64,000 bases of DNA, taken from contig JBBDHG010000032.1 of the NCBI GenBank assembly GCA_037951165.1, positions 7,369,001 through 7,433,000 of the forward strand, read 5' to 3'. This document shows positions 1 through 13,276 of the stretch, piece by piece. Within the stretch, counting starts at the first letter, position 1. Each line of letters begins with the position of its first letter. Under the pieces are notes generated by a model. The model was given only the letters and a program-made list of their open reading frames with translations, was not told the DNA's origin and made no database searches. The stretch comes from Lophius americanus. Lineage: Eukaryota > Chordata > Actinopteri > Lophiiformes > Lophiidae. Made by a program: the position numbers and the translations under genes.

Positions 1-3000
1 TGGAGGCTGGCGATGTGGGCCCATGGGGCGAAAAGGAAGATGAGGGATAGGAGGAGTGGGATGAATGAGAGGGAGGCCTGGAGGGTCGAGAGGGGGGTCT
101 GGAGGGTGGCCTGGTGGGCGTGGTTGCCCGAGGAGGCAGGGAGGAGGGACCAGACTGGTAACGGGAGGGGGGGCGGGAGGAAGGAGACGGACAAGGTGAG
201 GACCAATGGGATGAACCTAAAAGAGGGAAGGACAAATGATCAAGGATGGCAACCAACACATGATAACCAGTTTAAGTGGGGAAAACAAAGGTATAGCAGG
301 GAACAGGAAACAAAGAGGAGCGTAATAAACGAGAGAAAGGCTAGAAAGGCAGTAAAACCAATTTACCAAATTTAAGAGTATTTTTTTTAAAATTTAAGTT
401 GACAGCAGAAGATAAAACAATATCTAACACTATAGTGACTGTTTCATTTGAAATCCAGCAAACCTCTGTTTGGTTCAGCTTTCTATGTGGGATTTAGCAA
501 AGTAACACAGTAACAGTGTGAGTGATGTATGAAACGCACCTCCATTAACCACCCTCTGGTCCGCCCCGGAGCTGGGACTGTAGTCATGAGGTCCTGGCCG
601 AGAAGGTGAAGGTCCAGCTGAGCTCTGAGACAAACGAGGTGAATTCTGACGTCCTGGCCCCCAAGATATCTCCCTGTTCCTCTGACCTGGGGGAATGTAT
701 TTATTCTCCCTGCGTGCACAAACACAAAGTATAAATGGAGACATGAGTCAAAATAACAAAGAGAAAGGTGAAATACTTGTCCATTAATAACTTATTTTCA
801 GCCAAAATCGGAATGTTTTATTTGATGATGAAATAAGCCTTATTTCTAGGAACTGCTGCAGTCTGCATTTGTCTCCCTTCAAGGCTTTAATATTATTTTC
901 AAGCTGCAGCATCTCTATATCAGACTATGCCATGTGCAAGCGTTATGCACAATAACCAAACCACACAAGAGCAGTTTAAATATTTTAAAATATTGGATAT
1001 TACAAGTGTTTATATCCAAACTTAACACAAAATACTTCAAGCAAGTTCAATCAAGCACAGCAGTCTCAAAATGATTGATCGATTATTAAACTTTACTACT
1101 TTCATCCTTGCACTTGAATGCTGAAAAGCTGATTTGTCCAAAATTATATAAATAAATAAGAATTAATTTCATACGTTTTCACCCTAGGTTTGTTTGTGTC
1201 CTGGTCTCACCTGCTAAGTGTGTGAGTCTCCCTTTCCCCTCGCACCACAGCAGTGTATTTCTCTTCTTCAGTACGCTCATCATTCTCTAGGGCCACACGG
1301 GCCTTGTACGTGGCACTTGCTTCAATCTCCTCTGCCAGCTGGGCAGCACGTGCCTCCCTCTTGAGGAACTCCTCTGAGTTGTCCCTTTCCAGAGGGACCC
1401 TGGGAAATGAGTTTGAGTTAGACCTTGGCAACAGGATGAGGGACTGACAAGGAAAGAACTGATTTCAAAGTTTTACTTATTTCATGTGAGGTCTTAAGAG
1501 ATTAAGAGTAAAAATACAACAGTTCAAGCAGAGTTACCAAGAAATATTCTATTACTTTGTTAATATCTAGTTTATTTTAAATATGCACAGGTACATTATT
1601 TATAAGGTGAATGATGTGCCACAAAATGGAGAGAAGCTTACGTGTATGTGGACAGGCTGCTGTCGTATGTAGACAACACTCCATACTTCTCCTCATTGTA
1701 CTTAAACATGTCATTGGGGTCCCAACCGTTTGACTTATATGAGGAGAGAGAGAGGGGCAGAGACAATTTTACAGTAGGTCAATAAACAAATTATTGATAC
1801 TGTGGTTAAAATGACAAAAGCCATTGATTTTCATCACTGTCAAAAAACAAGGATTTTAATCTCTGTTCTCACAAATTTAGCATTAACGTGTTTGTTGTCA
1901 ATTTTCTTACCACGTCTGTATCAAGAGACTCAAGGCTGTCAGAGTTGTGGGTCTCCCCCCCATCCCATGGTTCTAGATCTTTCTCTTTATGCTCGCCGTT
2001 GATTCTAGTGCTCACCGCTGCATCAGTGAAGTTGTCTACAGCAAACAAAACAAAAACATATTTATGCATGTTCTTTGTCGCACACATGCTTCCAAATCAC
2101 AGAGAAGCCATGTGACTGGTATACAGTCACATGACTCCCCTCACTGATTATGAAATTTACTGCTCACTCCCCAAGAGCTTCTGCCACAAGCTCTCATATC
2201 AAAGGCCTGTGTTGAGGTTACATGATCAAGTTATCCTGAAGTTTAAGATGCATGCTCTGTCCCTAGAACACTACACTGCAAAGCGAGCACTCTTTTGATC
2301 ACTGCCTGATCAATCACAGCTGTTCTGGAGGAGCTGAAGGCCGAGAGCACTCCCCTTAAAGTGGATCATCCATTGAAGAGTACCCTTTATTTTAGATGCA
2401 TCTCAAGGGATGTTAACCAAGAAGAAATGATTTGCAAGGCATCAAACCAGCTCCTTCAGTCATTTGAGAACCCACCACAAACTGCACACATGGATGCTGG
2501 CCAAGACAAACACTGCTAACATGAATCATCCATCATCAACTCAGTTATCTGTAACAGCGAACCTGTAGAGTCCATCAATCTATCCATCCTTCTCACTAAG
2601 AAACATGTAAATAACCAATGCAATCACATTACGAAATATAACAGGGTTTCACATCTATAAAGTACTTTGATACTACCACAGACCTGAAATATAATCAATA
2701 GCACTCAAAGTACTCATTATTATTCCATAATCCCACATCCCTAATTGAAGCAGAGGTGGTCCATGTGGACATACATTGTCAACCAAACACACGTCCAACT
2801 AGATTGGGAAAAATTAGTTTTCTGACTGAGCTGCTCGAACAAACAAGGATAAAGGTAGTCGCAGGGTAAGTCAGGATATGAAAACGGACAGATAAAGAGA
2901 GACTAAACCCAATTGCTACCATAGACAAACTTCATATTGTCAAGACTACCACCAATGGACTATGTGCATACATTTCATGAGCCAATTAGATTTAGATAAC

Positions 3001-6000
3001 TATCCGACAGTAAAAAGAACATTGAAGTCTTTCTAGTAGAAAGCAACATCAGACATCAATAAAAAGTATATTTGATTCTCAGAAGTGGGCACTGGGGCTG
3101 CAACACCATGTGATTTTCTCAGTAAGACAAATATCTGATACCACCTCCTTAATGTGAAAGCAGAATTTAACTTGAGGTGGAGCTTGTACAATGGACTAAC
3201 AGGAATTCATGCCATGGACAAGATCAATAGAGTTCATTAAAGTAGGCAACAGTAATAGAATGACTCATATTTGGGAGGATTCATGTAGATATAAGCTATT
3301 TGTTTTTGTCAGGCTCATATTATTATTAAAGACAACATGAACAGGGTTCCTACAAGGATACACAAGTCTATATATCGCAATAACAGTTTTAAAAAAGCTG
3401 TAGGAAAGGGCTGTTTCTCTGTAGTTTCAGCTTCTAGTTTTGTTATTTCGTCCCTCAAGTTTCTGTCAGTAGGAATGCTCTTTGATCCCCAACAAAGAAT
3501 GGAGTGAACCTTCAGGCATACAGGCAGAGCCTGTGCTACTGCGTGCACATGTGGCACCCATAGATGAGAAGTCATGAAAATGTGTTTGTTAGAGTCCCCT
3601 TTCATTTCAAAGATGCATTAACCGTTCGAATGAAATAATTTTCTCTTAAAACAATGAACTTTACCAGTATGTGGACTTAGAAACAACAGATGACCAACGT
3701 TGGCAACAGAACTATAAATGGGGATTTCTTGTTCAAAACAAAGGGGTGATTTAACAATGTTTAACAATACTTTTTGGAGAATTGTACGGGTCAAGAATAA
3801 TTAGATAAAGAAGACTCATTGAGCCTTTATCAAGTGTCTTTGATTGGCGTGGGCAACCTTCGAACCAATCAATAAATCACATTAGTCTCTAGTGACCGGC
3901 TAGTCGGAGACACACAAGATTTAACTCATGATGTTGTGTGCATGCATTGATCTGATGTGCGTTTATTTTTTGTAAAGCCTGTAAATACAAAGTGACAGAC
4001 TAACCCAGTTATTTTTGTATGTTTCACAATTTCTTAGTGTGTACAAGACTAGATGCCTGTATGGCCTCATTAAGCCTAAAAATAGCAATAACACAAAAAG
4101 GTCCCATGACGGTGATTATCAACATAGAAAGCAAAACCCACTTTTCCTATAGTGGCGATAATTACATATCAGCCATCCTAAATGACACACAAGCATATGA
4201 CTAGTCACAAACATTGCAAGTAAAGCAGGAGTAAGGCGGCAAGATTAGTATAAAATGAGAAGAAGAATTTAACGCATAGTCCTGGATAAACTCAGCTCCA
4301 TGGCAAGAAACATGAAAAAGTGGTGAATGGAAGACAATGGGAGAGAGAGTCTACATAAACTCTGGGTGTTGGGTACAGAGAAAAACAGCCACTGAGAACA
4401 GATATGTGATTTTTAAATGGTTGCTTTTATACATGTCAAACTCTTATCCCAAATATAACCTGGGCTGGACCATTCCAGGTGTGAAGCATAAGTTGCCATG
4501 ATGAAAAATCCAAATAAGAACTGATGTGCTATCGTAACTAAAAAAAAAAAAACAGTGTCAAATCTTAAGTTAAATGCTAACAACAAATCCTGTTTCATAG
4601 TACAGGTATCAAGTATATCAAAATGTTATTAATGTACGCAGATAAAATTTAACAAAACAAAGATGCTCAGTACCTTTCCTGGCAAAATTCAGGTCGACAT
4701 CTTGGAAGTTCACCACTACAACATCTGAGGCCTTGAAAACGATGCTCTCCACAATATCCTCTTTCTTGGGGGGTATACTCGGCTCTGGGCTCTTTCTGTG
4801 TGCTGCATCCAACACCACTTCACACTGACGGAGAAAGTTATATGAAGCTGGATTAGATGAGAGTTTGAAACAAAGCAAAAGCCAAAACTATCACAAGTAA
4901 AGACAAAGAACCACTGGATATGGAAGCCCAGGACCATACAGTCACAGTATCAACATTACCTACCACATGTGGTGAAATAATAATTAGTGAATTAATTGCT
5001 GCCAAATATGCGTTTGTGATACATTTGAGACATGTATTCCAAATAATCGTAATGACAGACATTACACTGGTGCCTTACAGACTGCAAATTGGGGTGTCAC
5101 AATAAACAAATAATTGTCACAGCTATTTTTGAATATAGTTTTTATTTCATTCTGTCAACATTATTCAGTTTCTTCGTAGAAAACAAAAAAATTGTTTTTT
5201 ATGATGAAAATAAAATATTAGTATTTTATAATAGTCTTAATCAATGGAATTGTTAACATTTTAGTCTTTTCAAAGACACCGTGTCATTAACAAATTTCAA
5301 GTGAACGTAGTCTAGCCAACAATGTCGTCATTTTAACTAGGCCTATATTTTTATCCCCGAAAGCAGGGGTTTATCCCTGAAAAGTCTCCCAATCCGCTGC
5401 GTTGTACAAGAAATCCTCCTGATGGAAAATAAATGTTTTGTCCACAATATTTCTTTGTAAAGAAAAAAAATAAATCCCCTAAGAGAGTAAAATATGATAA
5501 ATATACAAATTAATTCTCCTCAAATTAACTCATACGCTCCAAATATGGCCCAAATCAGACAAATGGTTAGTTGGTTATGTCCCAGAAATAAAAATTGAGT
5601 TAAATATGACCTATTAGAATAAAATACAATGGATAAGACAGACCTCCTTGAGTCGATTCATATGCACCAAATTGGGACTAGATCGAACCAACTGTTAAGA
5701 AATTATGCCCCTTAAAATTTTTGGAGGTAAAGCTCTCCCTAATGTCAGAAATATGCAAGCGATCTTTAAATCTTTACACCTAATGTCAGAAATATGCAAC
5801 CGATCTTTAAATCACTCAAGTTCTTCTTCGCTCTAACATCTATGGGGGTCGAACATTTGAAAATGATCCACAAAATAGTCTTTTTTTTATAGTTCAGTCC
5901 AGAAAACAATGTTTTCTGTGAAATAAACTCCGCTTAATGAGAAAAATATGAGCTACTAAGTTAAATTGTGATAATTACAAAATAGATAAAGAAAATCTGG

Positions 6001-9000
6001 ACCAAATTTGGACTAAATCGGACCAACAATCAGGAGGGTACATCTGAAAAAGTGCTTTTTCGTAAGAAGTTCCCCCTCATTAGTAAAATATGAACTATTA
6101 GTGTAAGACACATCCTTGTGTCGATCCATATGGACCAAATATGGAAAAAAAAGTTGGAACCAAGGGTTGCAAAATTATGTTCCGAAAGTGTTTGGTGTAA
6201 CTCTCCCACTAATGTTGGAAATAGTCAATTGCACTTTGCCAAAAATCCCTTCAGTTTTTCTTCGTATTAAGAAGAAATCCTTTATTTATCACATAGTCAT
6301 ACACAGTACAACATAGTGAAATTATTTCTCTGCTTTTGACCCATCCATGAGGGAGCAGTGGGCGGCCCCTTTGAAGGGCCCAGGGAGCTAAGATTTCAGG
6401 TTCTTGGTCAAGTGCCCTAAGACATGTAGACCATGGTTGGAGTCAAGCTGGCTACCTTCCATTACGATTGGAAGACAGCGGCTCGACCCACTGAGCTGCA
6501 GCCACCCACTAAGGTCTATTTGGTTTTTAAAGTTGAAAATGATCCATGAAATAGTTTTGGAGTTATCACCTGATCACAAAGGATCTGCGGAGTAGTCGGT
6601 CGCATCTGCGGCGATGACGATTCACTAAAATCCCCAACTTTTTGCAGATATAATTGTAATTCACATATTTCTTATTCAAATAATCTATTAAATCTATCAT
6701 CTGATGAAGAGCAGGTTGAATGAATAAGGATCCAGCATTAAAGGTCTGGCCTAAATCATGGCTGTCTTTCCCCCCCCCACCACACTTCGGTCCGACAGCC
6801 GATTTCAGGACCACTACCTGAGATTCCTCTATCTTCACCCTGCCTGATGAACTGAGTGACTGACCTGCAGTACATCCACAAACAGGGGCCAGGATTGGAC
6901 ATCAGTTGGCAAAGCCCAGGAAACTGAACTGCTGCAGAGGCCATCCAACAAACGAGTATTTGGGGGGAAAATTTTGTGCACAATAATAAAGGGAGGTTTG
7001 GGGTTGGGTTTTTTTTTTTTAAACTTCAGTTAAGTCACGTTTTTTCATCAACAATATGCAAATTGTTTAATGAAGTCCGTTTCACTTCATCATCGTCTCA
7101 TCATGAACAGAACGGTTTTAACAAACAGTATGGTTTATTTTAAGGAAATTAACACAAAAACGCACCAATATTAAACAAAATACATCATATTAATATCATT
7201 AAAATAACCCCTACAGATGCTAGACCTTATACATCTTTTGCTCATCTGTTCATCCAGACTGCCTTTTACTCAGAAGGGAAATAGTTCTTCTTGAACACTT
7301 TTATATAATAATTTTAGCAGACCTGCTCTGCACCTTCAGAAACAATGTGATTCACTTCCCAAAAAAAGACCAATGACAATGAATTCATTTTTTTGATTTC
7401 AAAAACAAAAGGTTTGGATCTTAAAAAAAAAAAAACAATCAATGTTTGCATTCGCAAGCACACCAAGATCCATTTCTTTTTTAAGTATCCTTTCAGGCTT
7501 GCTCACACTTCAGAAGATTCATAAAAATATACCCTGCAGTGTGGTGTGAAAATCAAACAATGTTGGTATCTGGCATACCATCAAGAACTCATAAGTTTGC
7601 TAAATTTGCCTATTGAGCACGAAAGTAATCTGCTATTGCTAGCGTAAGGCTTTAATTCGTGCAAAATTATTCTTTGATCGTTATTTTCCCACAGGAGAAA
7701 AATTGTGCATAACTCCACCTAAAAGGGAAGATTAAGGGCCATATAGTTCTCTTCCTTAAAAGGAGAGAAGGAAACGTTGATCTTTGTCTAAACCACCTCA
7801 AGAGGTGTAGCTGCTTCTGCTCGATCATTAGTACTTGTACTGATGAAATAACAAATCTACAGATCAATACTGGCAACAAAAGAAAAGGCTGCACCGGCTG
7901 TTCCTTACCTCTGGACCATACGTCTTAAAAACTCCTTCATAGACTGCCCCGTTTTTCACTTTCAGCTCACACTTGGCCCCCTAAAAAAGGGAAAAAGAAT
8001 TAAAAAAAGAAATGTAATCATCATTCACTGTATATAGGATTAATGTAAATTTTTAAATCAATAAATGACACAGGGTTTGTTTATAGCACTGTTAACTTTT
8101 TGAAGAAACATGTGGTAAAAACAGACGTACATATTATGAATTAATTTCCAGCAGGTGCAATTCACATAATGGATTTCTTAACTGTGTTTACTTTTCCAAT
8201 CATTATTGTTACTACAGAAAAAAATAAATTCAAGGACATACAATACAAGATCGCATCAAGACAGACACGCAGTCAACATACCACCACTGATGTCAAGACA
8301 TGGACCATCCTCATATTTGCATATACACCATTGAAAATAACCTAAAGAAATAAAAAAACTCAGTTAACTTCTGAAGTTTTTGATTTGTAAAAAATAATTT
8401 AATCACATAACAAAGCAGTCATGTGACGGCTTGGAGATTTTTCCAATCCGTAATGTATTACTACATAAACTGATATCCAACTATGAGATTTATAATTTTT
8501 CCTAAGTCCATACCCTGCCACTTCAAAATTAAATTGCATGTTTTACAAAAATGCTGTGTGAAGAAACAGCATACACAAAAAAGCATTAAGCCAATGTGTA
8601 GGATTGGGAAAAGATTTTAATTCAAAGATTTTAATCAATTTCACCACCAGCTTTTCCAGTAGATAATGAGTTAATTGGTCACTTACTGTTGCAGGGCCTT
8701 TACCGCTGTGTCTTCCCCTGAAAGAAAAAAAGCTTCTTTGTCAAACTTGTTGTCATTAGTATGAAATCTATTGCTTGCACACTGATACTTGAGATAAAAT
8801 ACTTTTGCATCAGTTTAAAAGAAACCCATGAAAGAACATCAATATTACATAGAGTAAGAAAGGTCCTTGAGCAAGACCCTGAACCCCAAAGGCGCTGTAA
8901 GCTGCCCCCTTCTCCTCAGGGATTGGTTAAATGCAGAGAACCAATTTCGCAATGTTGTTCTACTTGTATGATTGTATTTGACAAATTAGGGCTTCTTCAT

Positions 9001-11093
9001 AACATATACAGATTGGCCATAACATAATGACCACCTATCTAATATTGTGTTGGCCTTTCTATAGCCCCAATACAGTTCTGTAATGATCTGTGTTCTTATA
9101 CCTTTTTTATCAGAACCAGCATCAACTTTTTAGCAGCACTTTTCACTCCTTCCCAACCATCAATGATCATCGGGTGGCAAGACATAATCATCAGTTGTCC
9201 TTCCTAAGACCACTTTGATAGATACTACCCAGTGAACCCAAATAGATGTAAGTCTGGAGATTCTTTGACCAAATTATCTAGCAACACAACTTAGCCTTTT
9301 GTTAAAAGAAAATAAAGAAAAGGAAAAACACTAGCGTGCTCAGTGTGTGTTGAATCTGTGTGTGTGTGTTTGTGTACAAGGTGCTCTATTGAGTGGGTAT
9401 AATTGAAAAACAAAAGCCGTGAATCAGATAAACCTTACCAGGGCATCGTGACAAGGCCACTGTGCCAAAAAGCGTTGGCAAACCCCTTTTTTACCTACCG
9501 TTTCTGTCTCACACATGTGCCTTGGACATGGCCTTCTCCAGACCACATGACTAATTACTGGTAAACTGGTTCTAATTGTCATCTTTTGTTTGGATAACTT
9601 GTCAAATTCTGTCAGATCCTTATGCTTTGCCATTTATCCTGGTTCCTACTTATCTTTGTGGACCAAAAGCCTAGTATGTCCCACCCAGCTGATGGTCTTA
9701 CTAAAGTGGTCCCTGTCCCATTATTTCTCGATGATTATGTTATTTCACCTGTTCATGGCCCTCAGGTGATCATTGCATGAATTCGCAGTATATTCTGGAA
9801 TTTCTCAGATTCCACAATATGTAGCTGGTTAAATTATGTTCAGGGGGCTGCCTGCCAAACACTTAGCTGCTAACAAAAAATTTTCAAGCATGTCCTAAAA
9901 TGCACCTTGCCCAGCAGCTGGCACTTGGCCATTCCTCCGAACTGGATTCAATGGCCATACTGCCTGCAATGACTCCATTGTAGGAAATTAATGATTGGAT
10001 CACCCAATTCTGAATGTTACAAATCGCAACAAATCCAACTGAGATTAGGTGTGTTCAGGCTGAAAATTACCCACATTTATTTTAACAATCTAATTACTTG
10101 TCACTAGATTAAATCTATGCTACGAATGAGGCCTTCTGACTTCGTGCACAAGACCCTGACCACAAAGACCATCACAATTCGTGCGACGTATTCAGCTCCC
10201 GCACTGACAGCGTGTGATAGTCTGATCGTGGAATAGCATGTGCAGGAATGTCACACTTCAAGGACATTATTTCAAAAAGGCAGTCACGGCAACGCCAAGG
10301 TTGAAATCCCGTTTGTCAGTAATCCCCCTTCTCCTCCACTCCACGCCCGCCCCGTTCTCTCGTGCGACCACACGCCTGGCAATTTCTTAGCAAAACCATT
10401 GCAGCAATATTGCGGTACCGTAAACGCAACATGACAGTCAGCTGAAAGCAAGCACAGCTGATGTACTCCAATTAAGGAGTCGACATGTTGTTCCGTTTGT
10501 CAGCCATCCTTATTACTGAATAAGTGCACTGAATGAAAAGCATGCGTTGACAAACGCCCAGTTAACGTTAAAGAAATTCACTCCTGCCCGATTGTAATCT
10601 GACATCAGCAGCTTGGCAAGCAGCTCCAATGCCTACACACGTGGAAAAAATATCCACCCATTCATTTCCAAGTGCAACGTCCCAGACGAGATATGGTTTA
10701 AGATTAAAATGATGTAACGTCGAAGTAGCAACATAATAGAAGCAAACAGGCAGGCCTCTGAAGCCAAGCTGCATTACGTTAGGCGAGGTACCCAACATGT
10801 CGCAAGGCCCACATACCTGTTTCAATCACGTTACTATCTTACTAGTTTTTGGACACTTAACGGAAATGTCATCTCTCAAAAGTACTACTATTGGAAATTG
10901 TTTAAACCAAGTACTGAAAGTTGGCCACATTAACTTCATTGGTGTGTTTTAATTAGCTATGTTAACGTTTATAATTCACAGACCTGCCCAGATTCTGTCT
11001 TCCCCCGCCGCTTCCTCCAGCACCGGAGGCGGCGGCACCAGCGGTGCTGCCACCGCCGGGCTTGCCACGATTTCCACCGGCCTTCATTGACAT
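1..11093 (-). CDS. atxn2: Ataxin-2, 5' part (gene continues beyond left edge)
   Basis: RNA-binding, stress-granule and translation-control protein of the cytoplasm. Ten coding exons (minus strand, transcription order): 11093-10984, 8717-8687, 8341-8282, 7980-7909, 4824-4674, 2035-1911, 1733-1642, 1399-1211, 709-540, 216-1. All junctions are GT-AG and phases agree, giving about 405 N-terminal residues. Residues about 48-141 are the LSm domain (YANMRMVHVLTSVV, VKNGAVYEGVFKTYGPE, DAAHRKS). The LSm-associated region follows (NGEHKEKDLEPWD, GWDPNDMFKYNEE, VPLERDNSEEFLKREAR), then ENKYIPPGQRNRE, then a Pro/Ser/Arg-rich stretch (RPPSRPPSRPSRPPSH) that runs off the window. These blocks match ataxin-2 rather than ataxin-2-like. 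The start MSMKAGGNRGK corresponds to the internal MSLK methionine of human ATXN2. A Gly/Ala/Ser-rich stretch replaces the polyglutamine tract. The PABP-binding PAM2 motif and C-terminus lie outside the window. Confidence 0.95.
5341..6665 (+). repeat. Dispersed repeat family R1, copy a (atxn2 intron 4)
   Basis: Begins with a 'tatccccgaaagcagg' type end, has the internal phrase 'cgattcatatgcaccaaat' followed by 'ggacta-atcgaaccaa' wording, several variants of 'aagctcccc-ta-tg-gg-aatatg', and finishes near 'gatgacgattcactaaaa' with an imperfect inverted version of its start. The same order of phrases recurs at seven other places in the window. A separate repeat (6275-6515) interrupts this copy. 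No protein-coding capacity is seen. I infer a decayed non-autonomous mobile element; the family name is unknown to me. Confidence 0.6.
6275..6515. repeat. Teleost interspersed repeat fragment inside R1 copy a
   Basis: Contains 'gagggagcagtgggcggc', 'tcaggttcttggtcaagtgc', 'gctggctaccttccatta' and 'cactgagctgcagccaccc'. This wording is common in fish SINE-like or MITE-like repeats. It sits inside R1 copy a, so it is the younger insertion. Class not determined. Confidence 0.45.
8845..9005 (+). repeat. SINE-like teleost repeat
   Basis: Shows 'aggtccttgagcaagaccct', 'ggttaaatgcagagaac' and a tail 'tgacaaattagggcttctt'. These phrases recur in many fish genomes as a short interspersed repeat of tens of thousands of copies. 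It lies in atxn2 intron 1 and abuts the DNA-transposon relic that begins at about 9008. Confidence 0.45.
9008..9815 (-). mobile_element. Degenerate Tc1/mariner-like DNA transposon
   Basis: One end reads 'ggccataacataatgaccac', the terminal wording of a common teleost DNA transposon. On the minus strand, near 9633, a reading frame opens MAKHKDLTEFDKLSKQKM, resembling the N-terminus of a Tc1/mariner-type transposase, but it decays within about 25 residues. The phrase 'gcatcaactttttagcagca' near 9119 matches another internal part of the same family. The centre (about 9220-9420) looks replaced or deleted. Not functional. Lies in atxn2 intron 1. Confidence 0.5.
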
Positions 11094-11560
11094 TGTGATC
11101 CCATAAAAGAAAGCGTCTTAAAACGATCTGCTTCAAATCACAATTTCTTCACGACGAGGCGGTCTATGTTTGTGTGACAGTTCACTAGCGTTAGCGAAGT
11201 TAAGGTCTAGCTAGTCTCCAGGCTAATGTCAACGTGCCTCTTAAGGAAGATGCTACGGTGCTAGGTCGCTAGCTAGCTAACACTTGCTACCTAAAATAGC
11301 AATCTGTACAATACCTATTAAAACTGAAATTAACAATATTTTATAAAAGACAACATGCGCCAGTCCCTCTTCGGAAATAAACGTGTGTGTTACACCTCTT
11401 GTCAATTCGTTGCGTTATCCTAAGAAAAAAAAATCGATTATCTGAAAATAGGCTTTAAGTTCGGCTATCTCGGGTTCTTTCCGTTGCTAACAGCGAAAAG
11501 ACCAAAACAGTCTGAAAGGGGACAAAAAAAACAGCGGAGGGATATATGAAAGCCACATCG
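11094..11560 (-). promoter_or_regulatory. atxn2: atxn2 5' UTR and promoter region
   Basis: Sequence upstream of the atxn2 start codon (ATG read on the minus strand at 11093-11091). The first coding exon is strongly GC-rich; the flank has scattered CpG and no TATA box at an obvious distance, as in a housekeeping promoter. A CACGTG E-box core lies further out near 11756. The transcription start cannot be fixed from sequence alone. Confidence 0.5.
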
Positions 11561-11964
11561 CCTCGTAATATATAACAAAATGTCCCCCCAAAAATCTAAT
11601 TTTAAGATTTAAAATCGTTTGCAAAAACACACGTAGTCGTATTTAACCCAGTCCAATAAAAATACATTGATTTTTTTATTGTAAGCTATTATAATGACGA
11701 CATGGAACTACTTTCAGGAAGTCGACGACTCCTCAATAGCTGTTATACGGCATCCACGTGAGCCGGAGAACGCACTACTCACACAGGCGGACGTATGCAC
11801 CAGACGTACTGATCACAGTATTTCAGCACTTATTGTGCGAGCTTATATATGGAAAGCAATTATATCCTCATATACGTTACATAGTTGCACCCGCGGTGTA
11901 TTCAGTAGCTGTTTGAAATCAGAGAAAGCCTGTATGAACTCAAAGGAATAGCTTTATGTGTGTG

Positions 11965-11968
<4 letters not shown>

Positions 11969-12025
<57 letters not shown>
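11969..12025. repeat. (TA)n microsatellite, about 28 units
   Basis: Uninterrupted alternating TA over about 57 bp, upstream of atxn2 in AT-rich DNA. Likely length-polymorphic and able to extrude cruciforms. Confidence 0.95.
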
Positions 12026-12028
<3 letters not shown>

Positions 12029-13242
12029 TACATATTAACATTATTATATAATAAGAATGAAATATTAATTTCAAATTAAATAGTTAAAACAGCTATATAT
12101 ATATGATATTTAGTAGAAATTAAGTTTAAAATAATATGGTAAAACTTAAATGGTATTGAGTAAAAAACGCAAACTTTCGTATTTGTTTGCTTGTTTCTTT
12201 TTGATTGTTTTTTTTTTAGATTATTAATATAGCTGTTTTTGTTTGTTTAAGATATTGTAAAATTTAATCTCAAGTGCAGAAATGGTGGGCATAATAAGCA
12301 AAAGCTTCAGCTTACACCTTTATGTATTTAGTAATTATAATAATAAAAATACATTTAATTTATAATGCACTTTACATATGGATCAAATCTCAAAGTGCTA
12401 AAAAGCAAAAGCAGATAAAAGCATCAATAATAAATAAAATAATAACTATATAAAAGCCTGACCAAAAAGCAGCAATGTTAATTAAAGTTATAGGTTCTGC
12501 TAAAAAGGGAAGTTTTAAGTCCTTTTTTAAATGTGTCAGTCGTCTGTGGAGCCCTCAGATGGTCAGGGAGGGCATTCCACAGACGAGGGGCAGCAGAACA
12601 GAAGGCCCCATCACCGATGGTGCTGAGCTTAGTCCAGGGTACGAGGAGGCGGTATGAGTGGGTAGAACGGAGGGATCTAGTTGAGGTCAGTGGGGTAAGT
12701 AGTTCTTTTAGGTAGGGAGGTGCGTTGCCATATATTATAATCAATCCTGGTGGAGATGAGAAGCCATTGAAGGGAATGAAGAACGGGGGTGATGTATTCG
12801 TGTTTACGAAGTCTCATCAGGATCCTTGCATCACTGTTTTGAACATACTGTAGTTTTTGAAGACTTTTGTCAGGGATCCCGATGAGAAGTGCGTTACAGT
12901 AATCCAGTCTGGAGGAGACACACGTGTGAACCAGCTTTTCAGCACCACTCAAGGTGAGTGAAGAACGGAGTTTGGAAATATTTCTGAGATGATGAAAGGA
13001 GATCTTGCCGATGTGTTTGATGTGGGATTCAAAATTGAGTTGAGGGTCAAATCTTACGCCAAGGTTGGTGACTGATGAAGAGAGGGGAATGTCGTGAAGG
13101 TAATACTGGTTATGGAGGAAGACTGGGTTTGATGTGGGGTGCCAATTAAAACTGCTTTGGTTTTGGAGCTGTTCAACTGGAGAAAGTTGTTTTTCATCCA
13201 CACCTTTATCTCCTCCAGACAAGCGCTGAGAGTTGACAGGGG

Positions 13243-13243
<1 letters not shown>

Positions 13244-13276
<33 letters not shown>

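Noticed and set aside
13..375. 120-codon plus-strand frame at the left edge, rich in Arg and Trp
   Set aside because: It is the antisense of the Pro/Ser/Arg-rich atxn2 exon (216-1), whose minus-strand reading matches ataxin-2 in frame with its neighbouring exons.
13244..13276. (GATA)n considered as an independent microsatellite
   Set aside because: It sits exactly at the 3' end of the nested LINE and is best explained as its tail.
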